NCBI GenBank assembly: GCA_005880175.1
Contig: VBJR01000058.1
Span: 1 to 9,083 of the forward strand
Length of the DNA: 9,083 nt
Origin: Chloroflexota bacterium
Lineage (GTDB): Bacteria; Chloroflexota; Dormibacteria; Dormibacterales; Dormibacteraceae
Direction: 5' to 3'
Shown here: positions 1 to 5,827 of the stretch, one piece after another
Layout: every line of letters starts with the position of its first letter
Numbering within the stretch: the stretch's first letter is position 1
Translations under genes and position numbers: made by a program
Notes under the pieces: generated by a model
The model's input: the letters and a program-made list of their open reading frames with translations, nothing else
The model's database searches: none
What the model was told of the DNA's origin: nothing

Positions 1-1
1 C

Positions 2-424
2 GACCCCATGACGATCTCGCGCGTGGAGGGGCGGCAGCAGCTCGGCGTGGGCTGGGTCAGCCACGTGCTCCAGCGCCTGGTGGTGGCGCTGTGGGAGGAC
101 GGCCACGTCCAGCGGCTGATGGCGGACGCGGCGGCGGCGTACACCGCGCGCCGGCGGGCGCTGGTCGACGCGCTGGCGGAGCACGACCTGCGGGCCAGCG
201 GCAGCTCCGGTCTGAACGTGTGGGTGCCGGTGCCGGACGAGCAGGCGGCGCTCCGCCGGCTGCTCGACGCGGGCTGGGCGGCGTCGGCGGGCGAGCGCTT
301 CCGGCTCCGCAGCGAGCCGGCCATCCGGCTGTCGATCGGGCGCCTGCCGGTGGCGGAGGCGCCCGCCGTGGCGGCGGCGCTGGGCGCCCCGTCGCCGCGC
401 CCGGCCCGCACGCGGACGGGCTGA
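2..424 (+). CDS. MocR-type regulator / PLP aminotransferase, C-terminal fragment
   Basis: The gene enters from the left edge; 140 C-terminal residues and a TGA stop are visible. The part present is the small C-terminal domain of a fold-type I aminotransferase. Three stretches are typical of the aminotransferase half of MocR (GntR-family) regulators: the RVEGRQQLGVGWVSHVLQRL segment near the start, the SGLNVWVPVPDE segment in the middle, and the terminal RLRSEPAIRLSIGRL block, which carries the arginines expected to bind a substrate carboxylate. MocR proteins pair an N-terminal winged helix with a PLP-binding domain and often control vitamin B6 or amino-acid genes. The winged helix and PLP lysine lie outside the window, so a stand-alone aminotransferase cannot be fully excluded. 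The next gene starts 45 bp downstream on the same strand, but a promoter-like element sits between them. Family call is fairly secure; target genes are unknown. Confidence 0.8.
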   Translation, partial: DPMTISRVEGRQQLGVGWVSHVLQRLVVALWEDGHVQRLMADAAAAYTARRRALVDALAEHDLRASGSSGLNVWVPVPDEQAALRRLLDAGWAASAGERFRLRSEPAIRLSIGRLPVAEAPAVAAALGAPSPRPARTRTG

Positions 425-432
425 GCAGCAGG

Positions 433-442
433 GTTCGCGAAC
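433..442. repeat. 10-bp perfect palindrome GTTCGCGAAC
   Basis: A perfect inverted repeat in the short gap before the flavin monooxygenase gene. It lies where the -35 region of that gene's possible promoter would be, so it could be an operator. Ten bases of symmetry in GC-rich DNA can arise by chance, and no second copy was seen in the window. Confidence 0.3.
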
Positions 443-469
443 TCGCTCGGCCGGTGCTACGGTCGGCGG
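434..469 (+). promoter_or_regulatory. Possible leaderless promoter of the flavin monooxygenase gene
   Basis: A TACGGT hexamer (458-463) ends six bases before the ATG at 470. This is the usual distance of an actinobacterial -10 box from a leaderless start. The -35 candidate (TTCGCG, 434-439, 18-bp spacer) is poor. No Shine-Dalgarno sequence at normal spacing precedes the ATG, which fits leaderless initiation. Confidence 0.35.
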
Positions 470-1663
470 ATGAACTGGCCAATGCGCTTCGGAGTGTTCC
501 TCGCGCCCTTCAACCCGGTCGGGCAGAACCCGACGGTGGCGCTGGAGAAGGACCTCGAGCTGGTCGAGTGGATGGACCGCTGGGGCTTCGACGAGGCCTG
601 GATCGGCGAGCACCACTCCGGCGGCTACGAGATCATCGCCTCGCCCGAGGTCTTCATCGCCGTCGCCTCCCAGCGCACGCGGCACATCCGCCTGGGCACG
701 GGCGTGGCCTCCCTGCCCTACCACAACCCCTATCTCCTGACCGAGCGGATGGTCCTGCTCGACCACCTGACGCGGGGCCGCGTGATGCTCGGCGTCGGGC
801 CGGGACAGCTGACCTCGGACGCGGCGATGCTGGGCATCGACCCGAACAACCAGCGCCGGATGATGGCCGAGAGCCTGGACGCGATCATGGCGCTGCTCCG
901 CGGCCACGCCCCCGTCTCCATGAAGACGGACTGGTTCGAGCTGGTGGACGCCCGCCTGCACCTCCGCCCGTACAGCCATCCCCGCTTCGAGATGGCGGTC
1001 GCGGCGTCGATCTCCCCATCCGGCCCCAGCGCCGCCGGCAAGCACGGCCTGGGCCTGCTCTCGATCGCGGCGTGGAGCCCGTCCGGCTTCGACGTGCTCG
1101 GCGACCACTGGGACATCGTCGAGGAGCAGGCCGCCCTGCACGGCCAGACGGCCGACCGGCGGACGTGGCGGATGATGGGCCCGATGCACCTCGCCCGCAC
1201 CGAGGCCCAGGCGCGCAAGAACGCCGAGCACGGGTTCCTCCGGATCTTCGACTACCTGGGCCACATCGTCCCGCTGCCGGCGCTGGAGGCGAGCAGCTAC
1301 GACGAGCTGATCGACAAGTTCAACGCCGCGGGCGGCGGCGTGGTCGGCACGCCGGAGATGGCGGTCGAGTGCATCGGCAAGCTGGTCGAGCAGTCGCGTG
1401 GCGGCTTCGGCGGCTACCTGCTGATGGGCGGGGAGCTGGCCAACCGGCAGGCGACGCTGGAGTCGTACCAGCTGTTCGCCGAGGAGGTGATGCCGCACTT
1501 CCAGGGCCAGGTGGCGCCGCTCCAGGCGTCGCACGACTGGGTCCGGGAGGCCCCCTCCGCCACGCCCGGCATGACCCGCTGGCTGGACGCCACGACGACG
1601 GCGATCAGGCGCGCGATCGACGAGTACAAGGAGGAGCGCGAGGCCCGCACCATGACTCCATGA
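470..1663 (+). CDS. LLM-class flavin-dependent monooxygenase (luciferase-like)
   Basis: This 397-residue protein belongs to the bacterial luciferase-like superfamily, whose members use reduced FMN and O2 to oxidise small organic substrates on a TIM-barrel fold. Seen in the sequence: the N-terminal FGVFLAPF strand, the WIGEHH signature (residues 44-49), the LGTGVASLPYHNP block (75-87), the TRGRVMLGVGPG block (101-112), an SPSGPSAAGKHG loop (182-193) and GTPE (293-296). The overall pattern resembles limonene monooxygenase-like and alkanal monooxygenase-like members, and the length is normal. The true substrate cannot be read from sequence. The start at 470 is chosen because of the upstream -10-like element; ATG at 482 (MRFGVF) is an alternative. 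The stop overlaps the start of the next gene (ATGA), so the two are probably translated together. Confidence 0.88.
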   Translation: MNWPMRFGVFLAPFNPVGQNPTVALEKDLELVEWMDRWGFDEAWIGEHHSGGYEIIASPEVFIAVASQRTRHIRLGTGVASLPYHNPYLLTERMVLLDHLTRGRVMLGVGPGQLTSDAAMLGIDPNNQRRMMAESLDAIMALLRGHAPVSMKTDWFELVDARLHLRPYSHPRFEMAVAASISPSGPSAAGKHGLGLLSIAAWSPSGFDVLGDHWDIVEEQAALHGQTADRRTWRMMGPMHLARTEAQARKNAEHGFLRIFDYLGHIVPLPALEASSYDELIDKFNAAGGGVVGTPEMAVECIGKLVEQSRGGFGGYLLMGGELANRQATLESYQLFAEEVMPHFQGQVAPLQASHDWVREAPSATPGMTRWLDATTTAIRRAIDEYKEEREARTMTP

Positions 1664-2271
1664 CACCTCTCCGCCTGGCCGGCGCGGCGGCGGCGCTCGT
1701 GATCGTGCTCCTCGGCGGGCTGCTGGCGTTCGCGGCGCTCGACGACGCCCGCGCCCACCGCGACCTGGCGCGGGAGGCCGGGCAGGTCCACGACCTGGGC
1801 GGTCAGCTCGTGGTCGCGCGGGGCCAGCGCGACGACCTGACATCGCAGCTGACCGCGCTGCGCGCCCAGAACGCGACGCTGCAGGCCGAGGCGCGCAACC
1901 CGACGCTGTCGATGTGGAACGCGTGCGGCGGCCCGTGCACCATCGGCCCGGACGCGGTCCGCGTCGGCAGCGTGCCCGACACGTTCCAGCTGCTGCTGAC
2001 GTTCACGGCCGACGTGCCCGTCCGCAGCTACGTGTTCACGTTCCACCAGTGGACGCAGTTCGACTCCTGCGGCTTCGCCGTGCGCTGTGTGACCGGCGCG
2101 TACCAGGCGTTCGACGCCGCCACGTCCGTGGACACGACGTTCGCGGACGGGGAGGGCTGCTCGGCGTACGTCTGGGTGATCCAGGCCGACCGCGCCGGGA
2201 CGATCGTGCCGAACGTGCGCGTCCGGTACCAGCCGGCCGACCACCCGACCGGCGCCTGCGCGGCGAGCTGA
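1660..2271 (+). CDS. Membrane-anchored, cysteine-rich coiled-coil protein, unknown function
   Basis: I do not recognise this 203-residue protein. Residues 4-27 form one strongly hydrophobic segment after a short MTPLR start, most likely an uncleaved signal anchor that puts the rest outside the cell. Residues about 29-79 are charged and heptad-like (DDLTSQLTALRAQNATLQAE), a probable coiled coil. Residues about 82-203 look like a compact beta-rich domain with six cysteines (89, 93, 137, 143, 167, 200), an even number suited to disulfides in an exported domain. The membrane segment and the alternation of charged and hydrophobic residues support a real gene. The ATG overlaps the TGA of the flavin monooxygenase gene, implying translational coupling. 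The pairing may reflect a shared extracytoplasmic or redox role, but that is inference. Confidence 0.75.
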   Translation: MTPLRLAGAAAALVIVLLGGLLAFAALDDARAHRDLAREAGQVHDLGGQLVVARGQRDDLTSQLTALRAQNATLQAEARNPTLSMWNACGGPCTIGPDAVRVGSVPDTFQLLLTFTADVPVRSYVFTFHQWTQFDSCGFAVRCVTGAYQAFDAATSVDTTFADGEGCSAYVWVIQADRAGTIVPNVRVRYQPADHPTGACAAS

Positions 2272-2347
2272 TAGGCACATACTGGCGAATTCGGCAACAA
2301 TCATGCAATATTGACAGGCTTGACAACCTTTGAGTAGGATGGCCGGC
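2272..2347 (+). promoter_or_regulatory. Promoter and likely operator of the methyltransferase gene
   Basis: This short intergenic stretch is much richer in A and T than its surroundings. A consensus -35 TTGACA (2311-2316) is followed after 18 bp by a -10 TAGGAT (2335-2340). The ATG at 2348 lies seven bases after the -10, so transcription should begin at or next to the start codon. A second TTGACA (2320-2325) repeats the first after three bases, and the first belongs to a TATTGACA block (2309-2316) that recurs before the regulator gene at 8632-8639. The doubled element overlapping the -35 looks like a regulator site; no terminator is evident. Confidence 0.65.
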
Positions 2348-3172
2348 ATGGTTTGCGGTGCGCCAGTCGAGGAACTGCCCGGATGCACGGTGGAGGACGT
2401 CCGGGAGGCCTGGTCGCGGATCGCGCCCCTGTGGTCTCGCTACGTGCGCAGCGGCCGTGACGTGCACCGCGACCTCCTCCACGGTCCCGCGCTCCTCGAG
2501 GCCTGCGGCGACGTGAACGGCCTGCGCGCGCTCGACATCGGCTGCGGCGAGGGCTGGGCCGGGCGCGAGGTGGCCAGCCGCGGCGCCAGCGTGGTGGGGC
2601 TGGACATCTCCGGCGAGATGATCGAGGAGGCCAGGTCGCACCCGTTCCAGGCCGACCAGCAGATCGACTACCGGGTGATGGACGCCGCCGACGCGCACCG
2701 GTACCTGGCCGACCCGGCCTTCGACCTGGTGATCGCGTGCATGTCACTGCACGACATGGCGGATCCTGGCGCCGTGCTGCACTCGGTCCGCCGGGTGCTG
2801 AAGGACGACGGCCGGCTCGTCTTCTCGATCCCGCACCCGCTGACGCACATGGCGGGCGGCCGCCAGCTGCACCGGCTCGGCGACGACGCGCTGTACTTCC
2901 GCGCCGCGAACTACTTCCAGAGCGCTCCGTACCGGATCGACTGGCAGCAGCCGGCCGGCGAAGCGTGGCGCACCCTGCGCTGGAGCCGTCCCCTGGGCGA
3001 GTACGTCGGGCTGCTGAAGGACGCCGGGTTCGTGGTGTACGGCCAGATCGAGCCACACCACAGCCGGGCCGACGTCGAGATGCACCAGCGCCTGCGCAAC
3101 GCGAGCGAGATCCCCTCGCACCTCGTGTTCGTGGCCGGTCCCGTGCCGCGCCGGACGTCTTCGACAGGCTGA
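2348..3172 (+). CDS. Class I SAM-dependent methyltransferase
   Basis: A 274-residue methyltransferase of the small-molecule type. Motif I is DIGCGEG (residues 63-69); the acidic end of strand 2 is D86 in VVGLDIS; a D-A-A-D segment (112-115) fits the adenine-binding region; FDLVIACMSLHDM (125-137) is the motif II strand; and VLKDDGRLVFSIPHP (150-164) is motif III. The about 110 residues that follow, with several Tyr, Trp and His, should form the acceptor site. The acceptor (O, N or C) cannot be assigned. ATG at 2348 is preferred because TAGGAT ends seven bases earlier; ATG at 2339 would lie inside that -10 box and TTG at 2330 upstream of it. It precedes the radical SAM and enolpyruvyl transferase genes on the same strand, so a tailoring role in the same pathway is plausible. 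An internal promoter before the radical SAM gene means it may also be separate. Confidence 0.88.
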   Translation: MVCGAPVEELPGCTVEDVREAWSRIAPLWSRYVRSGRDVHRDLLHGPALLEACGDVNGLRALDIGCGEGWAGREVASRGASVVGLDISGEMIEEARSHPFQADQQIDYRVMDAADAHRYLADPAFDLVIACMSLHDMADPGAVLHSVRRVLKDDGRLVFSIPHPLTHMAGGRQLHRLGDDALYFRAANYFQSAPYRIDWQQPAGEAWRTLRWSRPLGEYVGLLKDAGFVVYGQIEPHHSRADVEMHQRLRNASEIPSHLVFVAGPVPRRTSSTG

Positions 3173-3220
3173 CAAGCCGCCGCCTTGCCGGCGCCGCCGG
3201 CCCGTGATAGGTTGGTCACT
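3161..3220 (+). promoter_or_regulatory. Possible promoter of the radical SAM / enolpyruvyl transferase pair
   Basis: TTGCCG (3185-3190) and TAGGTT (3208-3213) are separated by 17 bp and make a good actinobacterial sigma-70-type promoter. Just upstream, GACAGGCT followed by GACAAG (3163-3176) matches the GACAGGCTTGACAA of the methyltransferase promoter (2313-2326) with one base missing. It could be a degraded copy of the same regulator site, and it contains the methyltransferase stop codon. A GCCGGC-gcc-GCCGGC repeat (3187-3201) lies in the spacer. Confidence 0.45.
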
Positions 3221-3240
3221 CCCTGGTCGGCCCCCTGGTC
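3213..3240 (+). repeat. Three TGGTC direct repeats in the radical SAM gene leader
   Basis: TGGTC occurs at 3213, 3224 and 3236, so the spacing is 11 and 12 bp, close to one helical turn. The last two copies extend to CCCTGGTC. They overlap the end of the -10 box and the early leader, where a repressor could bind. The motif is short, so chance is possible. Confidence 0.3.
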
Positions 3241-3252
3241 ATCGGTGAGTGC

Positions 3253-4476
3253 ATGGCGACGTCGCGGGCGAGCGATCATCCTCGGGTCTTGGTCCTGCAT
3301 GCGCCGGAGGTCCCGACGTACTTCAACGCCGGTCACCGCCTGCCCGTGTTCTCGGTCGCCGCGTACCTGCGTCGCCAGCCCGGGATCGCGCACGTGGACG
3401 CCCTGGACGCGGCCGCGCTGAACATCACGTGGCGCGAGCTCGGCGACCGGCTGTGGGACGGCGCGTACGACGTCATCGCCTGCCAGAACGACCTGGGCGA
3501 GGTGTCGGCGCTCGGCGACCTGGTGGCGTGGGCGCGGGGGCTGGGTCCCTCGACCCGATTGGTCACGTTCGGACGCCTCAGCGCGATGGTGCCCGGCTTC
3601 TTCGAGCGGTACGACATCGACGGGATCGTCTGCGGCGGCGACTACGAGACCGGGCTGCTGACGTTCATCCGCTGGCTGGACGACCCGACCCGGCCCCGGC
3701 CCGGCGTGGCCGTGCGCACAGACGGCGGCTGGCTGGATCCGGACGGCCCCGGCGAGCTGCTGCCGGTCGAGCGGTGGGTGCTGCCCGACATCGCGGAGAT
3801 CCCCTTCGAGGCGTACGACCGCCTCTACGCGCGGGACCAGAACCGGTTCTGCGGCCTGCCCGGGCGCCGCGAGCTGGTGGTCCCCGTCGCCCGCGGCTGC
3901 CCGATCGGGTGCGGCTTCTGCGAGGTGTGGCAGCGCGAGGGCGCGAGGGAGCGGCGGCTGCCGGTGCGCCGCGTGATGGACTACATCCGGGACAGCTACG
4001 CCCGGGCGCGGTTCGACGCCCTGACGGCGCAAGGGGGCGTCGCCTGGAAGTGCACGACCACGCTCGACCACCTCGACGAGCCGCTGCTCACCACCATGGC
4101 CGCGAGCGGCTGCACCCGGGTGAGCGTCGGCGTCGAGACCCTGGAGCCGGAAGCGCAGTCGCTGCTGCCGCGCGCCAAGCGGTCCTCCTCCGAACGGTTC
4201 GACGCCCTGGCCGCGTGCTGCGCGCGCCTGGGCGTCGAGCTCAACTGCTTCATCATCCTGGGGCTGCCCGGCTCGACCACCGAGGGCACGCTGGCGACCG
4301 CGGCCCACCTCCGCGCCGTCGGGGCCCGGGTGCGGCCGACGTTCTACACGCCGTACGACGATCTCCTTCCGGGCATGGACGAGCGCGAGGTCGCCCGCTT
4401 CAACCGCCAGCTGGCGCCGGCGACGCTGGCTCCCGCCGACCGGGCCGCCCTGCACGAACTGGTGCATGGGGAGTGA
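3253..4476 (+). CDS. Radical SAM enzyme with Rossmann-like N-terminal domain (NikJ/PolH-like candidate)
   Basis: This 407-residue protein is a radical SAM enzyme. The [4Fe-4S]-binding CxxxCxxC motif is C216, C220 and C223 (RGCPIGCGFCEV). Other core marks are SVGVETL (291-297) and FIILGLPGST (333-342), typical of elongated (Elp3/MiaB-like) radical SAM domains. Residues about 10-143 (RVLVLHAP start, alternating strands and helices, CGGDYE near 127) resemble the B12-binding Rossmann domain found before many such enzymes, but the DxHxxG cobalamin-ligand motif is not visible, so cobalamin binding is doubtful. GGTGA at 3244-3248 fits the 16S tail at the right offset for the ATG at 3253. Its stop lies inside the next gene, a MurA-like enolpyruvyl transferase (11-nt overlap). 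Known family case: NikJ/PolH cyclise 3'-enolpyruvyl-UMP to octosyl acid phosphate, and the neighbour makes that role the leading guess. A B12-type methylase is the alternative. Confidence 0.85.
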   Translation: MATSRASDHPRVLVLHAPEVPTYFNAGHRLPVFSVAAYLRRQPGIAHVDALDAAALNITWRELGDRLWDGAYDVIACQNDLGEVSALGDLVAWARGLGPSTRLVTFGRLSAMVPGFFERYDIDGIVCGGDYETGLLTFIRWLDDPTRPRPGVAVRTDGGWLDPDGPGELLPVERWVLPDIAEIPFEAYDRLYARDQNRFCGLPGRRELVVPVARGCPIGCGFCEVWQREGARERRLPVRRVMDYIRDSYARARFDALTAQGGVAWKCTTTLDHLDEPLLTTMAASGCTRVSVGVETLEPEAQSLLPRAKRSSSERFDALAACCARLGVELNCFIILGLPGSTTEGTLATAAHLRAVGARVRPTFYTPYDDLLPGMDEREVARFNRQLAPATLAPADRAALHELVHGE

Positions 4477-5827
4477 GGGCCCGGCACCGGGTGTCCGCTC
4501 GCTGCTCGTGCACGGCGGTCGTGAGCTGCGCGGCCGCATCCCGATCTCGGGCTACAAGCACGCGCTGACCCTGCTGGTCGCGGCCGCCGTCGCGCTGGAC
4601 AGGCGGGTCACCCTCCGGAACGTGCCGGTCATGACCGAGACCCGCGTCCTCCGCCGAATCCTGGAGCGGATGGACGCCGGCGGCCAGCTGGCTGGCGCCA
4701 CGTGGGACCTGGACCCCGGGCCGATGCGCAGCGCTCCGGTGCCGGCCCGGCTCAGCGGCCTCATCCACGGGTCGCTGTACCTGGTGCCGGCGCTCCTGGC
4801 GCGGTTCGGCGAGGTCACGTTCGCGGGCGCCGGCGGCGACCGGATCGGGCCGTCCCGACTCGGCGGCGGCCGTCCGACGGACCAGGTCGCCGCCGTGCTG
4901 GAACGGTTCGGCGCCACCGTCCGCACCAGAGGCGGTCTCCGCGCCACGGCCACGCGGCTGCGCGGCTGCTCGATCGACCTGATGGAGTTCTCCACTCACC
5001 GCCGGCGCCTGCGCGGACCGATGGCGTCGAGCGCGACCAAGACGGCCCTGATCCTGGCGGCCGCGGCGGACGGCCCGTCCCAGCTGCACCATCCGGTGGA
5101 CCGGGACGCGACGCGGGAGCTGTGCGACTTCCTGCGGCGCTGCGGCACGATCGTCGAGCGCGACCGCGACACGTGGCACGTGCGGCCCGGGACGAGAGCC
5201 CGGCCGCTCGTCCACGACCTGATCAGCGACAGCACCGAGATCGTGACGTTCATCGCCTGCGCGGCGCACACCGGCGGCTCGCTGCGCCTCACGGGCATCA
5301 CCGGCCAGCGGACGTGGCAGGCGATCGACGACGAGCTGCGGCGCCTGGCCGAGATGGGCGTGCTGCTCGCCAGGGGACCCGACTGGCTCGACGTGCGCGG
5401 GCCCGAGGAGCTGCGGCCGCTGGAGCTGGAGATCGAGTGCAACGGGTTCAGCACCGACGCTCATCCCCTGGTGGCGGTACCGCTCCTCGGCGCGGCCGGG
5501 GTCAGCCGCATCACGGACCACGTCTGGACCAACCGCTTCGCCTACGTGCGCATGCTGCTGCAGATGGGGGCCAGGGCGTACAAGGCCCGGTGGCGGCCGA
5601 CCGTCACGCTCCACGGCGGACCGCTCCATCCGCCGGCCGGCCCGCTGGTGCCGACCGACTCCCGAGCCGCGGCCGCGGCGGTCGTCGCGGCGCTGGGCGT
5701 GCGCGGGACCACGAGGATCATCGACGCGGGGCACCTGGAGCGCAGCTACGAGCGGCTGATCGACAAGCTCGGCTACGCGGACGCGGACCTCGAGGTCGAG
5801 GCCCTCGCGGGGCCGGCCGGCCCGTAG
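4466..5827 (+). CDS. MurA-family enolpyruvyl transferase, probably secondary metabolism (NikO/PolA-like candidate)
   Basis: A 453-residue member of the EPSP synthase/MurA family, which moves the enolpyruvyl group of PEP to a hydroxyl. MurA landmarks in order: SGYKHAL (residues 28-34) with the PEP-contacting Lys31; GSLYLVPALLARFGE (102-116); GGDRIG (123-128), where Asp125 replaces the catalytic Cys; GGRPTDQ (134-140); STDAH (329-333) with general base Asp331; TNRFAYVRMLLQMGA (355-369); DSRAAAAAVVAAL (398-410); and HLERSYERLIDKL (423-435). All three-fold repeat elements seem present, so it should be active. Housekeeping MurA normally has Lys-Asn where this has Lys31-His32, and a six-residue expansion lies before Arg136. 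Both suggest an acceptor other than UDP-GlcNAc. It starts inside the radical SAM gene, so the two are coupled. Known precedent: NikO/PolA act on UMP 3'-OH. A cell-wall or resistance MurA paralogue is the alternative. Confidence 0.85.
   Translation: MGSEGPAPGVRSLLVHGGRELRGRIPISGYKHALTLLVAAAVALDRRVTLRNVPVMTETRVLRRILERMDAGGQLAGATWDLDPGPMRSAPVPARLSGLIHGSLYLVPALLARFGEVTFAGAGGDRIGPSRLGGGRPTDQVAAVLERFGATVRTRGGLRATATRLRGCSIDLMEFSTHRRRLRGPMASSATKTALILAAAADGPSQLHHPVDRDATRELCDFLRRCGTIVERDRDTWHVRPGTRARPLVHDLISDSTEIVTFIACAAHTGGSLRLTGITGQRTWQAIDDELRRLAEMGVLLARGPDWLDVRGPEELRPLELEIECNGFSTDAHPLVAVPLLGAAGVSRITDHVWTNRFAYVRMLLQMGARAYKARWRPTVTLHGGPLHPPAGPLVPTDSRAAAAAVVAALGVRGTTRIIDAGHLERSYERLIDKLGYADADLEVEALAGPAGP

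Noticed and set aside
91..1659. Long plus-strand open frame continuous with the membrane protein gene, which would make a protein of over 700 residues
   Set aside because: Its first about 520 codons give low-complexity Arg/Gly/Ala/Pro-rich sequence and lie over the aminotransferase fragment and flavin monooxygenase in another frame. Only the part from ATG 1660 has a membrane segment and sensible composition.
2320..2325. Second TTGACA as the -35 box of the methyltransferase promoter
   Set aside because: It is only 9 bp from the TAGGAT -10 box; the copy at 2311 has the right 18-bp spacer. It is kept as part of the operator instead.
3187..3201. GCCGGC-gcc-GCCGGC hairpin after the methyltransferase as a terminator
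   Set aside because: The stem is only 6 bp with a 3-base loop, there is no T tract, and it lies between the -35 and -10 boxes of the next gene's promoter.
2911..4539. A 542-codon minus-strand open frame opposite the methyltransferase and radical SAM genes
   Set aside because: It is antisense to two genes with clear catalytic motifs, and its product is low-complexity without a domain.
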